A stretch of DNA of 64,000 nt, taken from assembly GCA_002718285.1 (NCBI GenBank), contig PBAR01000043.1:1-64000 (forward strand), written 5' to 3'. The notes below the pieces were generated by a model. That model had not been told where the DNA came from. It ran no database searches and saw only the letters and a list, made by a program, of their open reading frames with translations. Position 1 is the first letter of the stretch. Each line of letters begins with the position of its first letter. The translations under genes were made by a program, and so were the position numbers. This document shows positions 53,004 through 61,968 of the stretch, one piece after another. The stretch is from Fidelibacterota bacterium (GTDB lineage: Bacteria > Marinisomatota > Marinisomatia > Marinisomatales > UBA1611).

Positions 53004-55178
53004 ATGAATAAAAAACTAATAATCGCAACATTAGGCCCAACTTCTCTTAATAAAAAAGTTGTTAAAAGCATGGACAACAATGGTGTTGATATTTTTCGAT
53101 TAAATCTCTCACACACTGATATCGATAATCTAAAAAGACAAGTTTTGGAATTGAGCAAATGGACAAATAAACCCATTTGTTTAGATACTGAGGGTCGACA
53201 GCTACGTACTAGAAAATTAATAAGAAATAATTTACCAATTAAATCTGGAGAAATTATAAATTTATTATCTTCAAATAAATCTCCTCAAAATGAAAATGAG
53301 ATACCACTATCAGTAATTGCTCCAGATAAAATTTTATCTATTGGAGATTTATTGTCAATTGATTTTGATTCAGTCATTTTACAAATAATTGATAAAGGTA
53401 GTGATAATTCAGTAATTGCCCGTGTAGTAAGTGGAGGTATCATAGGTTCAAATAAAGGTATCCATTTCCCCAATGAGAAACTTCTTCCTGCATTTACTGA
53501 GAAGGATATTCTGGCATTCAAAATTGCAAATGACTTAAGAATCAAAACATTTGCACTTTCTTTTGCAAGTGATGCTAAATCCATAAAACAGCTCAGGGAG
53601 CATTTTAATTATGAAATTAACATTATATCTAAAGTTGAAAATGATTTAGCTTTACAAAACTTAGCTGAAATTTGTGATGCAAGTGATTCAATTCTTATTG
53701 ATAGAGGTGATTTATCAAGGTATGTACCCATAGAAAAAATAATATTTGCACAGCAATATATTGTGAAATTTGCTAATTCTGTTAATAAAGATGTCTATAT
53801 AGCAACAAATTTAATGGAAAGCATGATAAATAATTCTTATCCAACAAGAGCTGAAATACACGACATTGTGGCTAGTCTTAATGAAAATGCTGATGGTCTG
53901 ATTCTTGCAGCTGAAACAGCTATTGGAAAATATCCTATAGAAACCATTAGATTTGTTTCACAGATAATAAATGAAGTAAATAATACTAAAGATAAATCTA
54001 ATATAGAATATTTGACCTCAGTTGATCATAACAACTTAATTGAACCACATGGTGGCCAGCTAATACAACAACATATTAATGATCTTGATGAAGTTTCTAT
54101 TTCAGAATTAACTGAATTAGAAGTAGATCAAAAAACATTTTCAGATATAATTCATATTTGTGAAGGTACATTTTCTCCATTAACTAGTTTTATGGATGTT
54201 GCCACGATTCAATGTGTTTTAGATAATAACGAATTAATAAATGGAGCAGCATGGACACTCCCAATTATTTTTCAAATCTCAAAAGAAAATATAGAAAAAA
54301 TTAAAGGGAATAGTACTATTGGGATAAAATTAAAAGGTAATAAAGATATAAGTGCTATTCTAAATATTCAAAACATAGAAAAATTAAATATTTCAGAAAA
54401 ATTATTGCAAAAATGGTTTGGTACCTGCGATGAAAAGCATGTTGGCGTAAAAGAATTTTGCAATAAAGGAGAATATATTTTATCCGGTCAACCTTATTTA
54501 ATGAATAATAATGCCTCAGCATTCGAGATTTATCCAAAACAAACAAGAGGTGTTTTTTCCCAGTTAAAATGGGAAAATATAGTTGGATTTCATACCAGAA
54601 ATGTAATTCACAATGGTCATGAATTTATCCAAAAGAAAGCGCTAGAAATGATTGGTGCAGATGCATTACTAATTTCACCTGTTGTGGGTGAAAAGAAAAA
54701 GGGGGATTTTTCTGGCAAGGCTATACTTGAGTGTTATAATAAAATGATAACGGAAGAATATTATAAACCATATGGGGCCCTATTAAGTGCTTTCAATACT
54801 TATTCTCGATATTCAGGACCTAGGGAAGCTGTTTTTACAGCAATTTGTAGAAAAAACTTTGGTTGCAATTATTTTATAGTTGGTAGAGATCATACTGGAT
54901 TGGGGGATTATTATAATCCATATGATTCACATGATATATTCGAGAATCTAGATTTAGGTATTATAATCCTTTCTATGGATAAAGCATATTTGTGCAATAA
55001 GTGTGAGCGTGTAACTGATGACTGTAGTCATAATAATAAATTTCATTCTGAATTAAGTGGGACAGTAATTAGAGATGCTATTGTAAATGATAATAATATT
55101 AATAACTTGATGAGGCCAGAAATTGCATCATTATTAAAAGAGTTTTATAAACATAATCCAAAAGATGTTTTCTTTTAA
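53004..55178 (+). CDS. Fusion of pyruvate kinase-like domain and ATP sulfurylase
   Basis: A 724-residue two-domain protein. Residues 1-330 match the catalytic core of pyruvate kinase: FRLNLSH at 31-37 with Arg32, LDTEG near 60-64, the beta-barrel domain with HFPNEKLLPAFTEKD (about 154-168), Lys210 in SKVEND, RGD at 234-236, IATNLMESM at 266-274 and PTRAE at 280-284. The C-terminal regulatory domain of pyruvate kinase is absent. Residues 345-724 are ATP sulfurylase: EPHGG at 347-351, FSPLTSFM near 390-397, HTRNVIHNGHE at 530-540, GRDHTG at 627-632 and a C-x2-C-x6-C segment near 664-674. The first Gln of the QTRNPxH motif is His. It lies between two sulfotransferase genes. PK could regenerate ATP from the ADP made by APS kinase, but this is inference. 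Confidence 0.9.
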   Translation: MNKKLIIATLGPTSLNKKVVKSMDNNGVDIFRLNLSHTDIDNLKRQVLELSKWTNKPICLDTEGRQLRTRKLIRNNLPIKSGEIINLLSSNKSPQNENEIPLSVIAPDKILSIGDLLSIDFDSVILQIIDKGSDNSVIARVVSGGIIGSNKGIHFPNEKLLPAFTEKDILAFKIANDLRIKTFALSFASDAKSIKQLREHFNYEINIISKVENDLALQNLAEICDASDSILIDRGDLSRYVPIEKIIFAQQYIVKFANSVNKDVYIATNLMESMINNSYPTRAEIHDIVASLNENADGLILAAETAIGKYPIETIRFVSQIINEVNNTKDKSNIEYLTSVDHNNLIEPHGGQLIQQHINDLDEVSISELTELEVDQKTFSDIIHICEGTFSPLTSFMDVATIQCVLDNNELINGAAWTLPIIFQISKENIEKIKGNSTIGIKLKGNKDISAILNIQNIEKLNISEKLLQKWFGTCDEKHVGVKEFCNKGEYILSGQPYLMNNNASAFEIYPKQTRGVFSQLKWENIVGFHTRNVIHNGHEFIQKKALEMIGADALLISPVVGEKKKGDFSGKAILECYNKMITEEYYKPYGALLSAFNTYSRYSGPREAVFTAICRKNFGCNYFIVGRDHTGLGDYYNPYDSHDIFENLDLGIIILSMDKAYLCNKCERVTDDCSHNNKFHSELSGTVIRDAIVNDNNINNLMRPEIASLLKEFYKHNPKDVFF

Positions 55179-55192
55179 AATAGTGAAGATGT

Positions 55193-56104
55193 ATGTTGAT
55201 ATTTTTACATATAGGTAGATCAGCTGGATTGACTCTAAGGCCTATAATAAAGCATGGGTTACAATCATTAAAAAATAATACTTCTCTTTATTTAGATGTG
55301 CCTTGGAAAAATCCAAATAAAACTATATCAAATTGGATAGGAACAAATAATTTTCCACCAATTTTCTGTAATGCACATTATGTAGGTTTTGGTGTTCATA
55401 GGAAAATAGATAGAACTTATAAGATAAAAAGTAAATATTTTACAATGATCAGAGAACCGCTATCTAGATCTGTATCAATACTTTCTTCAGGAAGAGGTGG
55501 GTGGATGTTTAATGGAGAAAAAGAAAATATAAATATGGTATTATTTGGAAAAATACCTAATAATATCACAGATACCGAAAAAATTAGAATAAATCATGCA
55601 AGAACTGATAACGTAATTACTAGAACTTTGGGTTGTAAGAATGGTGAAATTTCTTTTGATAATAGCGATAAATGTTCATCTGTTATTTTTGAAAGAGCTA
55701 TAAATAATATAACGAAGGTAATAGATCTTGTTTTATTAACTGAAAAATTTGATGAATCGGTTTTATTAATGAAAAAAAAATATAATCTACTTCGTCCTTA
55801 TTATTACAAAATTAACAAAAAAGTTAAAAATAAATCCTCTGCTGATTTTACTGATGAGCAAATTGAATTTATTCATAATAGAGATAAATATGATTTTAAA
55901 TTATATGCTATAGCAGAAAAAATTTTTGAAAAAAAAATAAAACTTAATTTCAAGAATTTTGATAAAGAATTAAACCAATATAGAATAAAAAATAAAATTT
56001 ACGGTTCCATGTTATATTACTTTGACCATATAAGTCCAAAACCATTATTTGGTGATAAGCAATTACTATTATCAAAGTACAAAGTATATAAAAATTATAA
56101 ATGA
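55193..56104 (+). CDS. Sulfotransferase family protein (second copy)
   Basis: A 303-residue protein with FLHIGRSAGLTLR at 4-16, corresponding to the 5'-phosphosulfate loop of sulfotransferase family 2 proteins, and MIREPLSRSVSIL at 85-97 for the 3'-phosphate site. It is of the type related to carbohydrate sulfotransferases. It ends with an ATGA overlap to the FkbM-type gene. The acceptor is unknown; with the gene at 52043 it frames the pyruvate kinase-ATP sulfurylase fusion. Confidence 0.78.
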   Translation: MLIFLHIGRSAGLTLRPIIKHGLQSLKNNTSLYLDVPWKNPNKTISNWIGTNNFPPIFCNAHYVGFGVHRKIDRTYKIKSKYFTMIREPLSRSVSILSSGRGGWMFNGEKENINMVLFGKIPNNITDTEKIRINHARTDNVITRTLGCKNGEISFDNSDKCSSVIFERAINNITKVIDLVLLTEKFDESVLLMKKKYNLLRPYYYKINKKVKNKSSADFTDEQIEFIHNRDKYDFKLYAIAEKIFEKKIKLNFKNFDKELNQYRIKNKIYGSMLYYFDHISPKPLFGDKQLLLSKYKVYKNYK

Positions 56105-57168
56105 AAGTAAAAATAAATAATAATGCGATTTATTTACCAGATGATTTTACTCTTGATCAGTTAATTGATAAACTTGGTATTAAGTTTAAACGCCCGATAA
56201 TTACCATTAATGAAAAAAAAATAAATGGAAACTTCTCTTTTGAATTAGAAGATTGCGATAATATTGATATAACATTATTAGGGAAGAGAGAAGTAACGCT
56301 TGAATCTCATGGTTTATTAAAATATATATATATAAAAGTAAGAAAAATTTTTCGAATATCTTTTCATCTAAAAATTATTTGGTTGAAGATCCTAAGTAAT
56401 TTAAAACCAAATATCACGATGGAATTCAAAGGTGAAAAAATTAGCTTTTATTGTCCCGATAGAAAATTAAGATCACGTGCAAAAGGATTCATTGCTAAAG
56501 AGCCAGAAACTATTGATTGGGTAAACAATTTTAAAGAAGATGAAGTTCTATGGGATATAGGTGCAAATATTGGTATCGTCTCTCTCTACTCTGCAACTCT
56601 TGGAGCAACTGTATTTTCGTTTGAACCCTTACTTGAAAATTATTCTTTTTTATGTGAAAATATTAAAATAAATAAATTCAGTAATATCATCACTCCATTT
56701 AATATTGCGTTAAGCGACAAGACAAAGCTTGATTATTTATATATTAATTCAGAATCCTTAGGTGCATCGGGTAATACATTTGGAGAAGCTACAAATCAAA
56801 ATGGTGAACAGTTAGATACAATATATAAACGACCTTTAATTGGTTATATGATTGATGATTTTATTAAAAAATTTGATGTTCCTGTTCCTAATCATATTAA
56901 GTTAGATGTAGATGGAATTGAATATGAAATATTGCATGGAGCCGTAAATACTTTAGCTAATCCAAAGGTTAAATCAGTGTTGGTAGAAATAAGTATTCTT
57001 AAAATGTCTGTTAGAGATAAGATAATAGATTTGCTGAAGAATAATGGATTTAAATTAAAATCTATAGCTGGTTTATCTGTGCCCAATGATCAAGAATTAT
57101 CTGAAAAAGTAGGATTTTGCCATAATTATATTTTTGAAAGAATCAATGAAAATGCATCTTTCATTTAA
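56101..57168 (+). CDS. FkbM-family methyltransferase with N-terminal ThiS-like beta-grasp domain
   Basis: A 355-residue protein. Residues 1-64 resemble ThiS/MoaD beta-grasp proteins (alternation of strands around FTLDQLIDKLGI and a closing DNIDITLLGK) but lack a C-terminal Gly-Gly. Residues 130-350 form an FkbM-type O-methyltransferase: VLWDIGANIGIVSL (about 149-162) for SAM, FSFEPL near 172-177 and NHIKLDVDGIEYEILHGA near 259-276. FkbM enzymes methylate hydroxyls of sugars and related compounds. A ThiS-like appendage is not usual for the family. It follows a sulfotransferase with a four-base overlap. Confidence 0.8.
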   Translation: MKVKINNNAIYLPDDFTLDQLIDKLGIKFKRPIITINEKKINGNFSFELEDCDNIDITLLGKREVTLESHGLLKYIYIKVRKIFRISFHLKIIWLKILSNLKPNITMEFKGEKISFYCPDRKLRSRAKGFIAKEPETIDWVNNFKEDEVLWDIGANIGIVSLYSATLGATVFSFEPLLENYSFLCENIKINKFSNIITPFNIALSDKTKLDYLYINSESLGASGNTFGEATNQNGEQLDTIYKRPLIGYMIDDFIKKFDVPVPNHIKLDVDGIEYEILHGAVNTLANPKVKSVLVEISILKMSVRDKIIDLLKNNGFKLKSIAGLSVPNDQELSEKVGFCHNYIFERINENASFI

Positions 57169-57173
57169 TTATT

Positions 57174-58094
57174 ATGAAAAAAAGTAAAGTTTTAATTTCT
57201 ACTAGCTCCATTGCTCAAAAAACAATCGATACCCTTTCAAATTCAAGCTTTGATATCGTAATAAACAAATATGGTAAGAAACTAACTGTCGATCAATTGT
57301 TAGAATTAGGATATGGATGTAATGGAATTATTGCGGGTTTAGAAAAATATTCATCAAAAGTAATTAATAAGCTTCCAGAATTAAAAGTGATATCAAGACT
57401 AGGAATAGGAACTGATAATATTGATATTAAAGCTGCTAAACAAAATGGTATTAAAATATATACTACATCTAGCCCTGCTCCTGCTGTAGCAGAGTTAGCA
57501 CTAGGTTTAATGATTGATTTAGCAAGAAATATTTCATTAAGTAATAATAGTATAAAAAATCAATCTTGGGAAAAAAACATTGGTTCTTTACTGAAAAATA
57601 AAACATTGGGTATAATTGGAATGGGTTCAATAGGAAAAGAATTAGTTAAGTTGGTAGAAGGATTTAATTTTAGAATATTAGCATATGATAAAGTAATAGA
57701 TGAGAATTTTAAAATAAAATATAATATTGAATACTCTGCTTTGAATACCTTACTCAGAAAATCAGATATTATTTCAATACATTTAAATTCAAATGAAAAA
57801 ACACATAATCTAATTAATAAAAAAAAATTAAAGTTAATTAATAGTACATCATATTTAATCAATACATCAAGGGGAGAAATAATTGATGAAGATGCTCTTT
57901 ATGAATCTTTAAAAGAAAATAGAATTGCTGGTGCTGGTATTGATGTATTTAATAAAGAGCCTTATTTTGGACCGCTAACTAAATTAAATAATGTTGTATT
58001 AACACCTCATATTGGATCATATGCAAAAGAAACAAGAAAAATTATGGAAACTGAAGCTGTCAATAACTTAATTAAAGGGTTAAATGAAATATAA
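57174..58094 (+). CDS. D-2-hydroxyacid dehydrogenase (copy 2)
   Basis: A 306-residue phosphoglycerate dehydrogenase-like enzyme. The NAD-binding GIIGMGSIG is at 146-154; Arg in NTSRGEIID, Glu in NKEP and His in TPHIGS form the catalytic set. It is clearly related to the gene at 61031 (both have VISR-GIG-D near residue 75 and GLENY/EKYS-like segments), less to the one at 38280. It opens the last cassette of the window. The substrate is unknown. Confidence 0.86.
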   Translation: MKKSKVLISTSSIAQKTIDTLSNSSFDIVINKYGKKLTVDQLLELGYGCNGIIAGLEKYSSKVINKLPELKVISRLGIGTDNIDIKAAKQNGIKIYTTSSPAPAVAELALGLMIDLARNISLSNNSIKNQSWEKNIGSLLKNKTLGIIGMGSIGKELVKLVEGFNFRILAYDKVIDENFKIKYNIEYSALNTLLRKSDIISIHLNSNEKTHNLINKKKLKLINSTSYLINTSRGEIIDEDALYESLKENRIAGAGIDVFNKEPYFGPLTKLNNVVLTPHIGSYAKETRKIMETEAVNNLIKGLNEI

Positions 58095-59010
58095 AAAAGT
58101 TCTAGTTACAGGTAGTTCGGGATTTATTGGGAGTCATTTGGCTGATGCTCTTAGAGAGAGTGGCTCCAAGGTAGTTCTATTTGACGCTATTCCATCAAAA
58201 TACAAAATAGAAGGTCAAAAAGAATTTATTGGTGATATATTAAGCCTAAGTGATATAAATGAGGCGATGAAAGATTGTAATGCTGTATATCATTTTGCAG
58301 CCCAAGCAGATATTGATCAATCAGGGAGTGATCCTGGGAAAACTATTAAAAGCAATATAATTGGTACTCAAAATATTTTAGATGCGGCTAGAAAAAACAA
58401 TATTGATAGAGTTTTATTTGCTAGTACAATCTATGTTTATAGTGAACTAGGAAGTTTTTATCGAGTTTCTAAACAGGCCTGTGAAAAAATTATTGAGGAG
58501 TATCAGAAACAATTTGACCTTAATTATACTATTTTGCGCTATGGTTCTATCTATGGACCAAGAGGGAATGAATTTAGCTCTATAAGAAATATGTTATTAC
58601 AGGCATTGGAAAAAAGGAAAATTGTTAGACGTGGAGATGGTGAAGAAATCAGAGAATTTATTCATGTAAAGGATGCTGCTCAACTTTCAGTAGATGCCTT
58701 GGGAGATAAGTATAAAAATAAACATCTGATTATAACCGGAAATCAACAAATTAAAATTAAAGATTTATTGATTATGATTAAGGAAATTTTTGAAAATAAA
58801 ATTGAAATAGAGTATAATGACGATGTAGAATTACATCACTATGAAATAACACCTTATTCCTATAGACCATCGGTAGCAAAAAAAATCACCCCAAAATCAT
58901 ATTATGATATGGGGCAAGGATTGATGGATCTTATTTTTGATTTGGAAAAAATGCTTGATAAAGAAAATAAATCAAGCCGGATAAGTTTACGTGGTAGAGA
59001 AAAAAAATAA
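58084..59010 (+). CDS. NAD-dependent epimerase/dehydratase (extended SDR)
   Basis: A 308-residue nucleotide-sugar SDR. TGSSGFIG at 9-16 binds NAD, ASTIYVYS at 113-120 and YRVSK at 126-130 supply the catalytic residues, and FIHVKDAAQ is near 211-219. Its start overlaps the dehydrogenase by 11 bp. The typical Ser of the SxY motif is shifted (AST-IYVYS) but a Ser/Thr remains. The substrate is not known. Confidence 0.82.
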   Translation: MKYKKVLVTGSSGFIGSHLADALRESGSKVVLFDAIPSKYKIEGQKEFIGDILSLSDINEAMKDCNAVYHFAAQADIDQSGSDPGKTIKSNIIGTQNILDAARKNNIDRVLFASTIYVYSELGSFYRVSKQACEKIIEEYQKQFDLNYTILRYGSIYGPRGNEFSSIRNMLLQALEKRKIVRRGDGEEIREFIHVKDAAQLSVDALGDKYKNKHLIITGNQQIKIKDLLIMIKEIFENKIEIEYNDDVELHHYEITPYSYRPSVAKKITPKSYYDMGQGLMDLIFDLEKMLDKENKSSRISLRGREKK

Positions 59011-59620
59011 AATTATTGACTTATCACATCCTCTTTATGATGGAATGTCAACATATCCCTCTGATCCAGATGTATCCATCATAAAGGAAAAAGATATTCT
59101 ATCTGATAGAACACTTTTACATCGATTCTCTATGGGAACACATACTGGTACGCATCTTGATGCACCAGCTCATATGATTCGCGATGGAAAAACATTAGAT
59201 GATTTTCCATTAGAAACATTTTTCGGACGTTCAGTTAAGATAAATGATAAAACAATTAATGATTTAAAAAATATTGGAATAAAAATTGATGGTATTATAT
59301 ATGATAGCGGGTGGTACAAAAATTATAATAATTCAAAGATATTTTATGGATCCAATAGACCCGTCATCCCCAATCAACTAGTTGAGCAAGCACAAAAAAT
59401 GTCTATAAAATTTTTTGGATGTGATTTGCCAAGCGTTGATTCAAGTGGATCAAAAGATAAACCTATTCATAATGGCTTATTAGGAATGGATATAATTTTA
59501 TATGAATCATTAACTAATCTTGACAAATTACCTATTATGTCCCCTTTCGACTTTTATGGGTTTCCTCTTAGATTTAAGAATTTAGATGGATCACCAGTGC
59601 GAGCAATAGCGGTCATTTAG
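58991..59620 (+). CDS. Cyclase-family metal hydrolase (kynurenine formamidase-like)
   Basis: A 209-residue protein. HTGTHLDAPAH at 51-61 is the metal-binding signature of the cyclase family (PF04199), whose members hydrolyse N-formyl or related amides and lactones. IIDLSHPLYDGMSTYPSDP opens the protein, and FFGCDLPSVDSSG near 139-151 is the other conserved region. The start is GTG 58991, overlapping the epimerase gene by 20 bp. In this context it may open a lactone or remove a formyl group from a sugar intermediate; that is speculative. Confidence 0.83.
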   Translation: MVEKKNKIIDLSHPLYDGMSTYPSDPDVSIIKEKDILSDRTLLHRFSMGTHTGTHLDAPAHMIRDGKTLDDFPLETFFGRSVKINDKTINDLKNIGIKIDGIIYDSGWYKNYNNSKIFYGSNRPVIPNQLVEQAQKMSIKFFGCDLPSVDSSGSKDKPIHNGLLGMDIILYESLTNLDKLPIMSPFDFYGFPLRFKNLDGSPVRAIAVI

Positions 59621-59640
59621 TTCCATAATGAGATTATAAA

Positions 59641-60267
59641 TTGCCCAAAGGAATTATTTTCGATTTTGATGGTGTTATTGTTGAATCAGTAAAGATAAAG
59701 ACGGATGCATTTGCTACACTATATCTAAAATATGGGGATGATATTATTAATAGTGTTATTGAGCATCATCAATCAAATGGTGGTATGTCCCGTTTTGAAA
59801 AGATCAAATTATATCATGAGACTTTTTTGAACAAATCGGTATCAAATGAAGAATTAAAAATTTTAGCAAATAAATTTTCAGAATTAGTTGTTAAAAAAGT
59901 GATTGCAGCGCCTTATGTAAAAGGAGCACTTGAATATATAAGTAGCCATTATAATAAGTGCAGTTTGTTTATTTCAACTGGTACCCCCACACATGAAATA
60001 AAACAAATTCTTCATGGCAGAAGAATTGATCATTATTTTACAGAAGTATTCGGATCACCTGAAGAAAAAACTTATCATGTAAACAATATAAAACTGAACT
60101 ATGGTATGAAACCCAATGATTTATTATTTTTTGGTGATAGTCTTACTGATTTGGACGCAGCAAAACAAGCAGGTATACCATTTATTTTAATTAAAAATGA
60201 TTATAATAAAAACTTAATTAACTCTTATAAAGGGAAAGCTATAAAAAATTTTAAAGGATTATCGTGA
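59641..60267 (+). CDS. HAD-superfamily phosphatase
   Basis: A 208-residue haloacid dehalogenase-like hydrolase. IFDFDGVIVES (about 6-16) holds the nucleophile Asp, ISTGTPTHE near 115-123 the Ser/Thr motif II, a lysine follows near 140 and FFGDSLTDLDAA near 161-172 is motif IV. The helical cap places it near beta-phosphoglucomutase/phosphoglycolate phosphatases. It begins with TTG. It may dephosphorylate a sugar-acid phosphate in the same cassette. Confidence 0.84.
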   Translation: MPKGIIFDFDGVIVESVKIKTDAFATLYLKYGDDIINSVIEHHQSNGGMSRFEKIKLYHETFLNKSVSNEELKILANKFSELVVKKVIAAPYVKGALEYISSHYNKCSLFISTGTPTHEIKQILHGRRIDHYFTEVFGSPEEKTYHVNNIKLNYGMKPNDLLFFGDSLTDLDAAKQAGIPFILIKNDYNKNLINSYKGKAIKNFKGLS

Positions 60268-61034
60268 GACTGGAACAAATTAAATCAATTAGAAATAAAC
60301 TTAATAATAATCAAGCTACTATAGGGACTTGGCAGCAAATACCAAACCCCTCAATATCTGAAATTTTGGGGAAATCAGGATATGATTGGGTTGCTATTGA
60401 TATGGAACATGGCTCGATAAGTATAGAAAAACTGCCAGACTTGTTTCGCGCAATCGAAATGTCTGATGTTTTGCCCTTGGTAAGAATAGCAGAGTCAAAA
60501 CCAAAAGATTGTAGGCAAGCATTGGATGCAGGAGCTGGGGGCATTATTGCTCCAATGATTGATAGTGCTGAGAAATTAGAGATAATAAAAGATTCTTGTT
60601 GTTGGCCGCCAGCTGGGAATAGAGGGGTAGGATTTTCTCGAGCAAATTTATTTGGAAGATTTTTTGAAAAATATAATTTAGAAGCTCAATCACCTTTACT
60701 TATTGCTCAAATTGAAAATATCAATGCAGTTAATAACCTTGAAGAAATTTTACAGGTGGACGGATTAGATGCAATAATTGTTGGGCCTTATGACTTATCT
60801 GCTTCGATGGGTATTACAGGAAATTTTCAAAATGAAAAATTTGTTAATATTCAGTTACAGATAATTAACCTTTGTAAGAAATATAATGTTCCTTATGGAG
60901 ACCATATAGTTCAACCTGATTCTAATTTATTACATAAAAGAATAACCGAAGGATATACTTTTTTAGCATATTCACTTGATTCGGTATTTTTATATACGTC
61001 TTCTAATAATCCTATAACTGATAATTCTGTATGA
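60264..61034 (+). CDS. HpcH/HpaI-family aldolase
   Basis: A 256-residue class II pyruvate aldolase-type protein. DWVAIDMEHG at 41-50 carries the catalytic-type histidine, LPLVRIAESKP near 70-80, the metal ligand Glu151 in QIEN and VGPYDLSASMG at 173-183. The family cleaves or forms 2-keto-3-deoxy acids from pyruvate and an aldehyde. The GTG start is preceded by AAAGGA. An aldolase next to a HAD phosphatase suggests formation of a 3-deoxy-2-keto sugar acid, but the direction is unknown. Confidence 0.85.
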   Translation: MRLEQIKSIRNKLNNNQATIGTWQQIPNPSISEILGKSGYDWVAIDMEHGSISIEKLPDLFRAIEMSDVLPLVRIAESKPKDCRQALDAGAGGIIAPMIDSAEKLEIIKDSCCWPPAGNRGVGFSRANLFGRFFEKYNLEAQSPLLIAQIENINAVNNLEEILQVDGLDAIIVGPYDLSASMGITGNFQNEKFVNIQLQIINLCKKYNVPYGDHIVQPDSNLLHKRITEGYTFLAYSLDSVFLYTSSNNPITDNSV

Positions 61035-61966
61035 ATAATGATCATACCGTATTAATCGCAATTTCTGAGTTCGCAAAAGCTTCAAAAGAACCACTAGAAC
61101 TATTAAAAAAGGAAGGATTTAATATAATTTTTAATGATACTGGTTATGAACTAAAACCGAATAATTATAATAAGTATTTTTCAAATGCTCAATATATTGT
61201 AGCTGGATTAGAAAATTATAATTTATCATTTTTTGAAAAATTTAAAAATGTTAAAGTAATTTCAAGAGTTGGGATTGGATTAGATTCTATTGATCTTAAT
61301 TCAGCAAAAAAATATGGTGTAAAAATATACAATACACCTGATGCACCTTCAAAAGCAGTAGCAGAATTAACAATAGGATTAATTATCAGCCTTAATAGGA
61401 GGATAATTGATATGCATTCATCTTTTATGAGAGGTAGATGGTCACCGATTCTTGGGAAGCAGATTGATGGACAAACTTTGGGTATTATTGGCTTAGGTCG
61501 CATAGGTAAACTTGTTGCAGCTACTGCGAGTTCCATGGGTATGAAAATATTAGCTTATGATAATTCAAAAAATTTGAGGTTTTCATCTAAATATAAAATC
61601 CAATACTGTTCATTATCAAAATTACTTACCTCTTCAGATGTAATTACCATTCATCTTCCTCTTAATGATGAAACTTTCCATCTAATTGATCAAAAAGATT
61701 TAAATCAAATCAAAAAGGATGGAATTATTATCAATACATCTCGTGGTGGAATTATTAATGATAAAGCATTAGCAAATCAAATAAATCAGGGACATTTTTA
61801 TGGTGTTGCGTTAGATGTGTATGAAGAAGAAGGTAATCCAAATTTTTATAATGAATTACCACGTACAATATTATTGCCACATGTTGGTTCAAATGCAGAT
61901 AAAAGTAGAATTGATATGGAAGTTGGTGCAGTTAATAATATTATTAAGTATTATCGATCTCTATAA
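61031..61966 (+). CDS. D-2-hydroxyacid dehydrogenase (copy 3)
   Basis: A 311-residue phosphoglycerate dehydrogenase-like enzyme. GIIGLGRIG is at 151-159; Arg in NTSRGGIIN, Glu in YEEEG and His in LPHVGS make the catalytic set. It shares with copy 2 the N-terminal KVISR-GIG-D pattern near 75-85. It overlaps the aldolase gene by four bases. A hydroxy/keto acid linked to the aldolase product is a possible substrate. Confidence 0.86.
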   Translation: MNNDHTVLIAISEFAKASKEPLELLKKEGFNIIFNDTGYELKPNNYNKYFSNAQYIVAGLENYNLSFFEKFKNVKVISRVGIGLDSIDLNSAKKYGVKIYNTPDAPSKAVAELTIGLIISLNRRIIDMHSSFMRGRWSPILGKQIDGQTLGIIGLGRIGKLVAATASSMGMKILAYDNSKNLRFSSKYKIQYCSLSKLLTSSDVITIHLPLNDETFHLIDQKDLNQIKKDGIIINTSRGGIINDKALANQINQGHFYGVALDVYEEEGNPNFYNELPRTILLPHVGSNADKSRIDMEVGAVNNIIKYYRSL

Positions 61967-61968
61967 AT

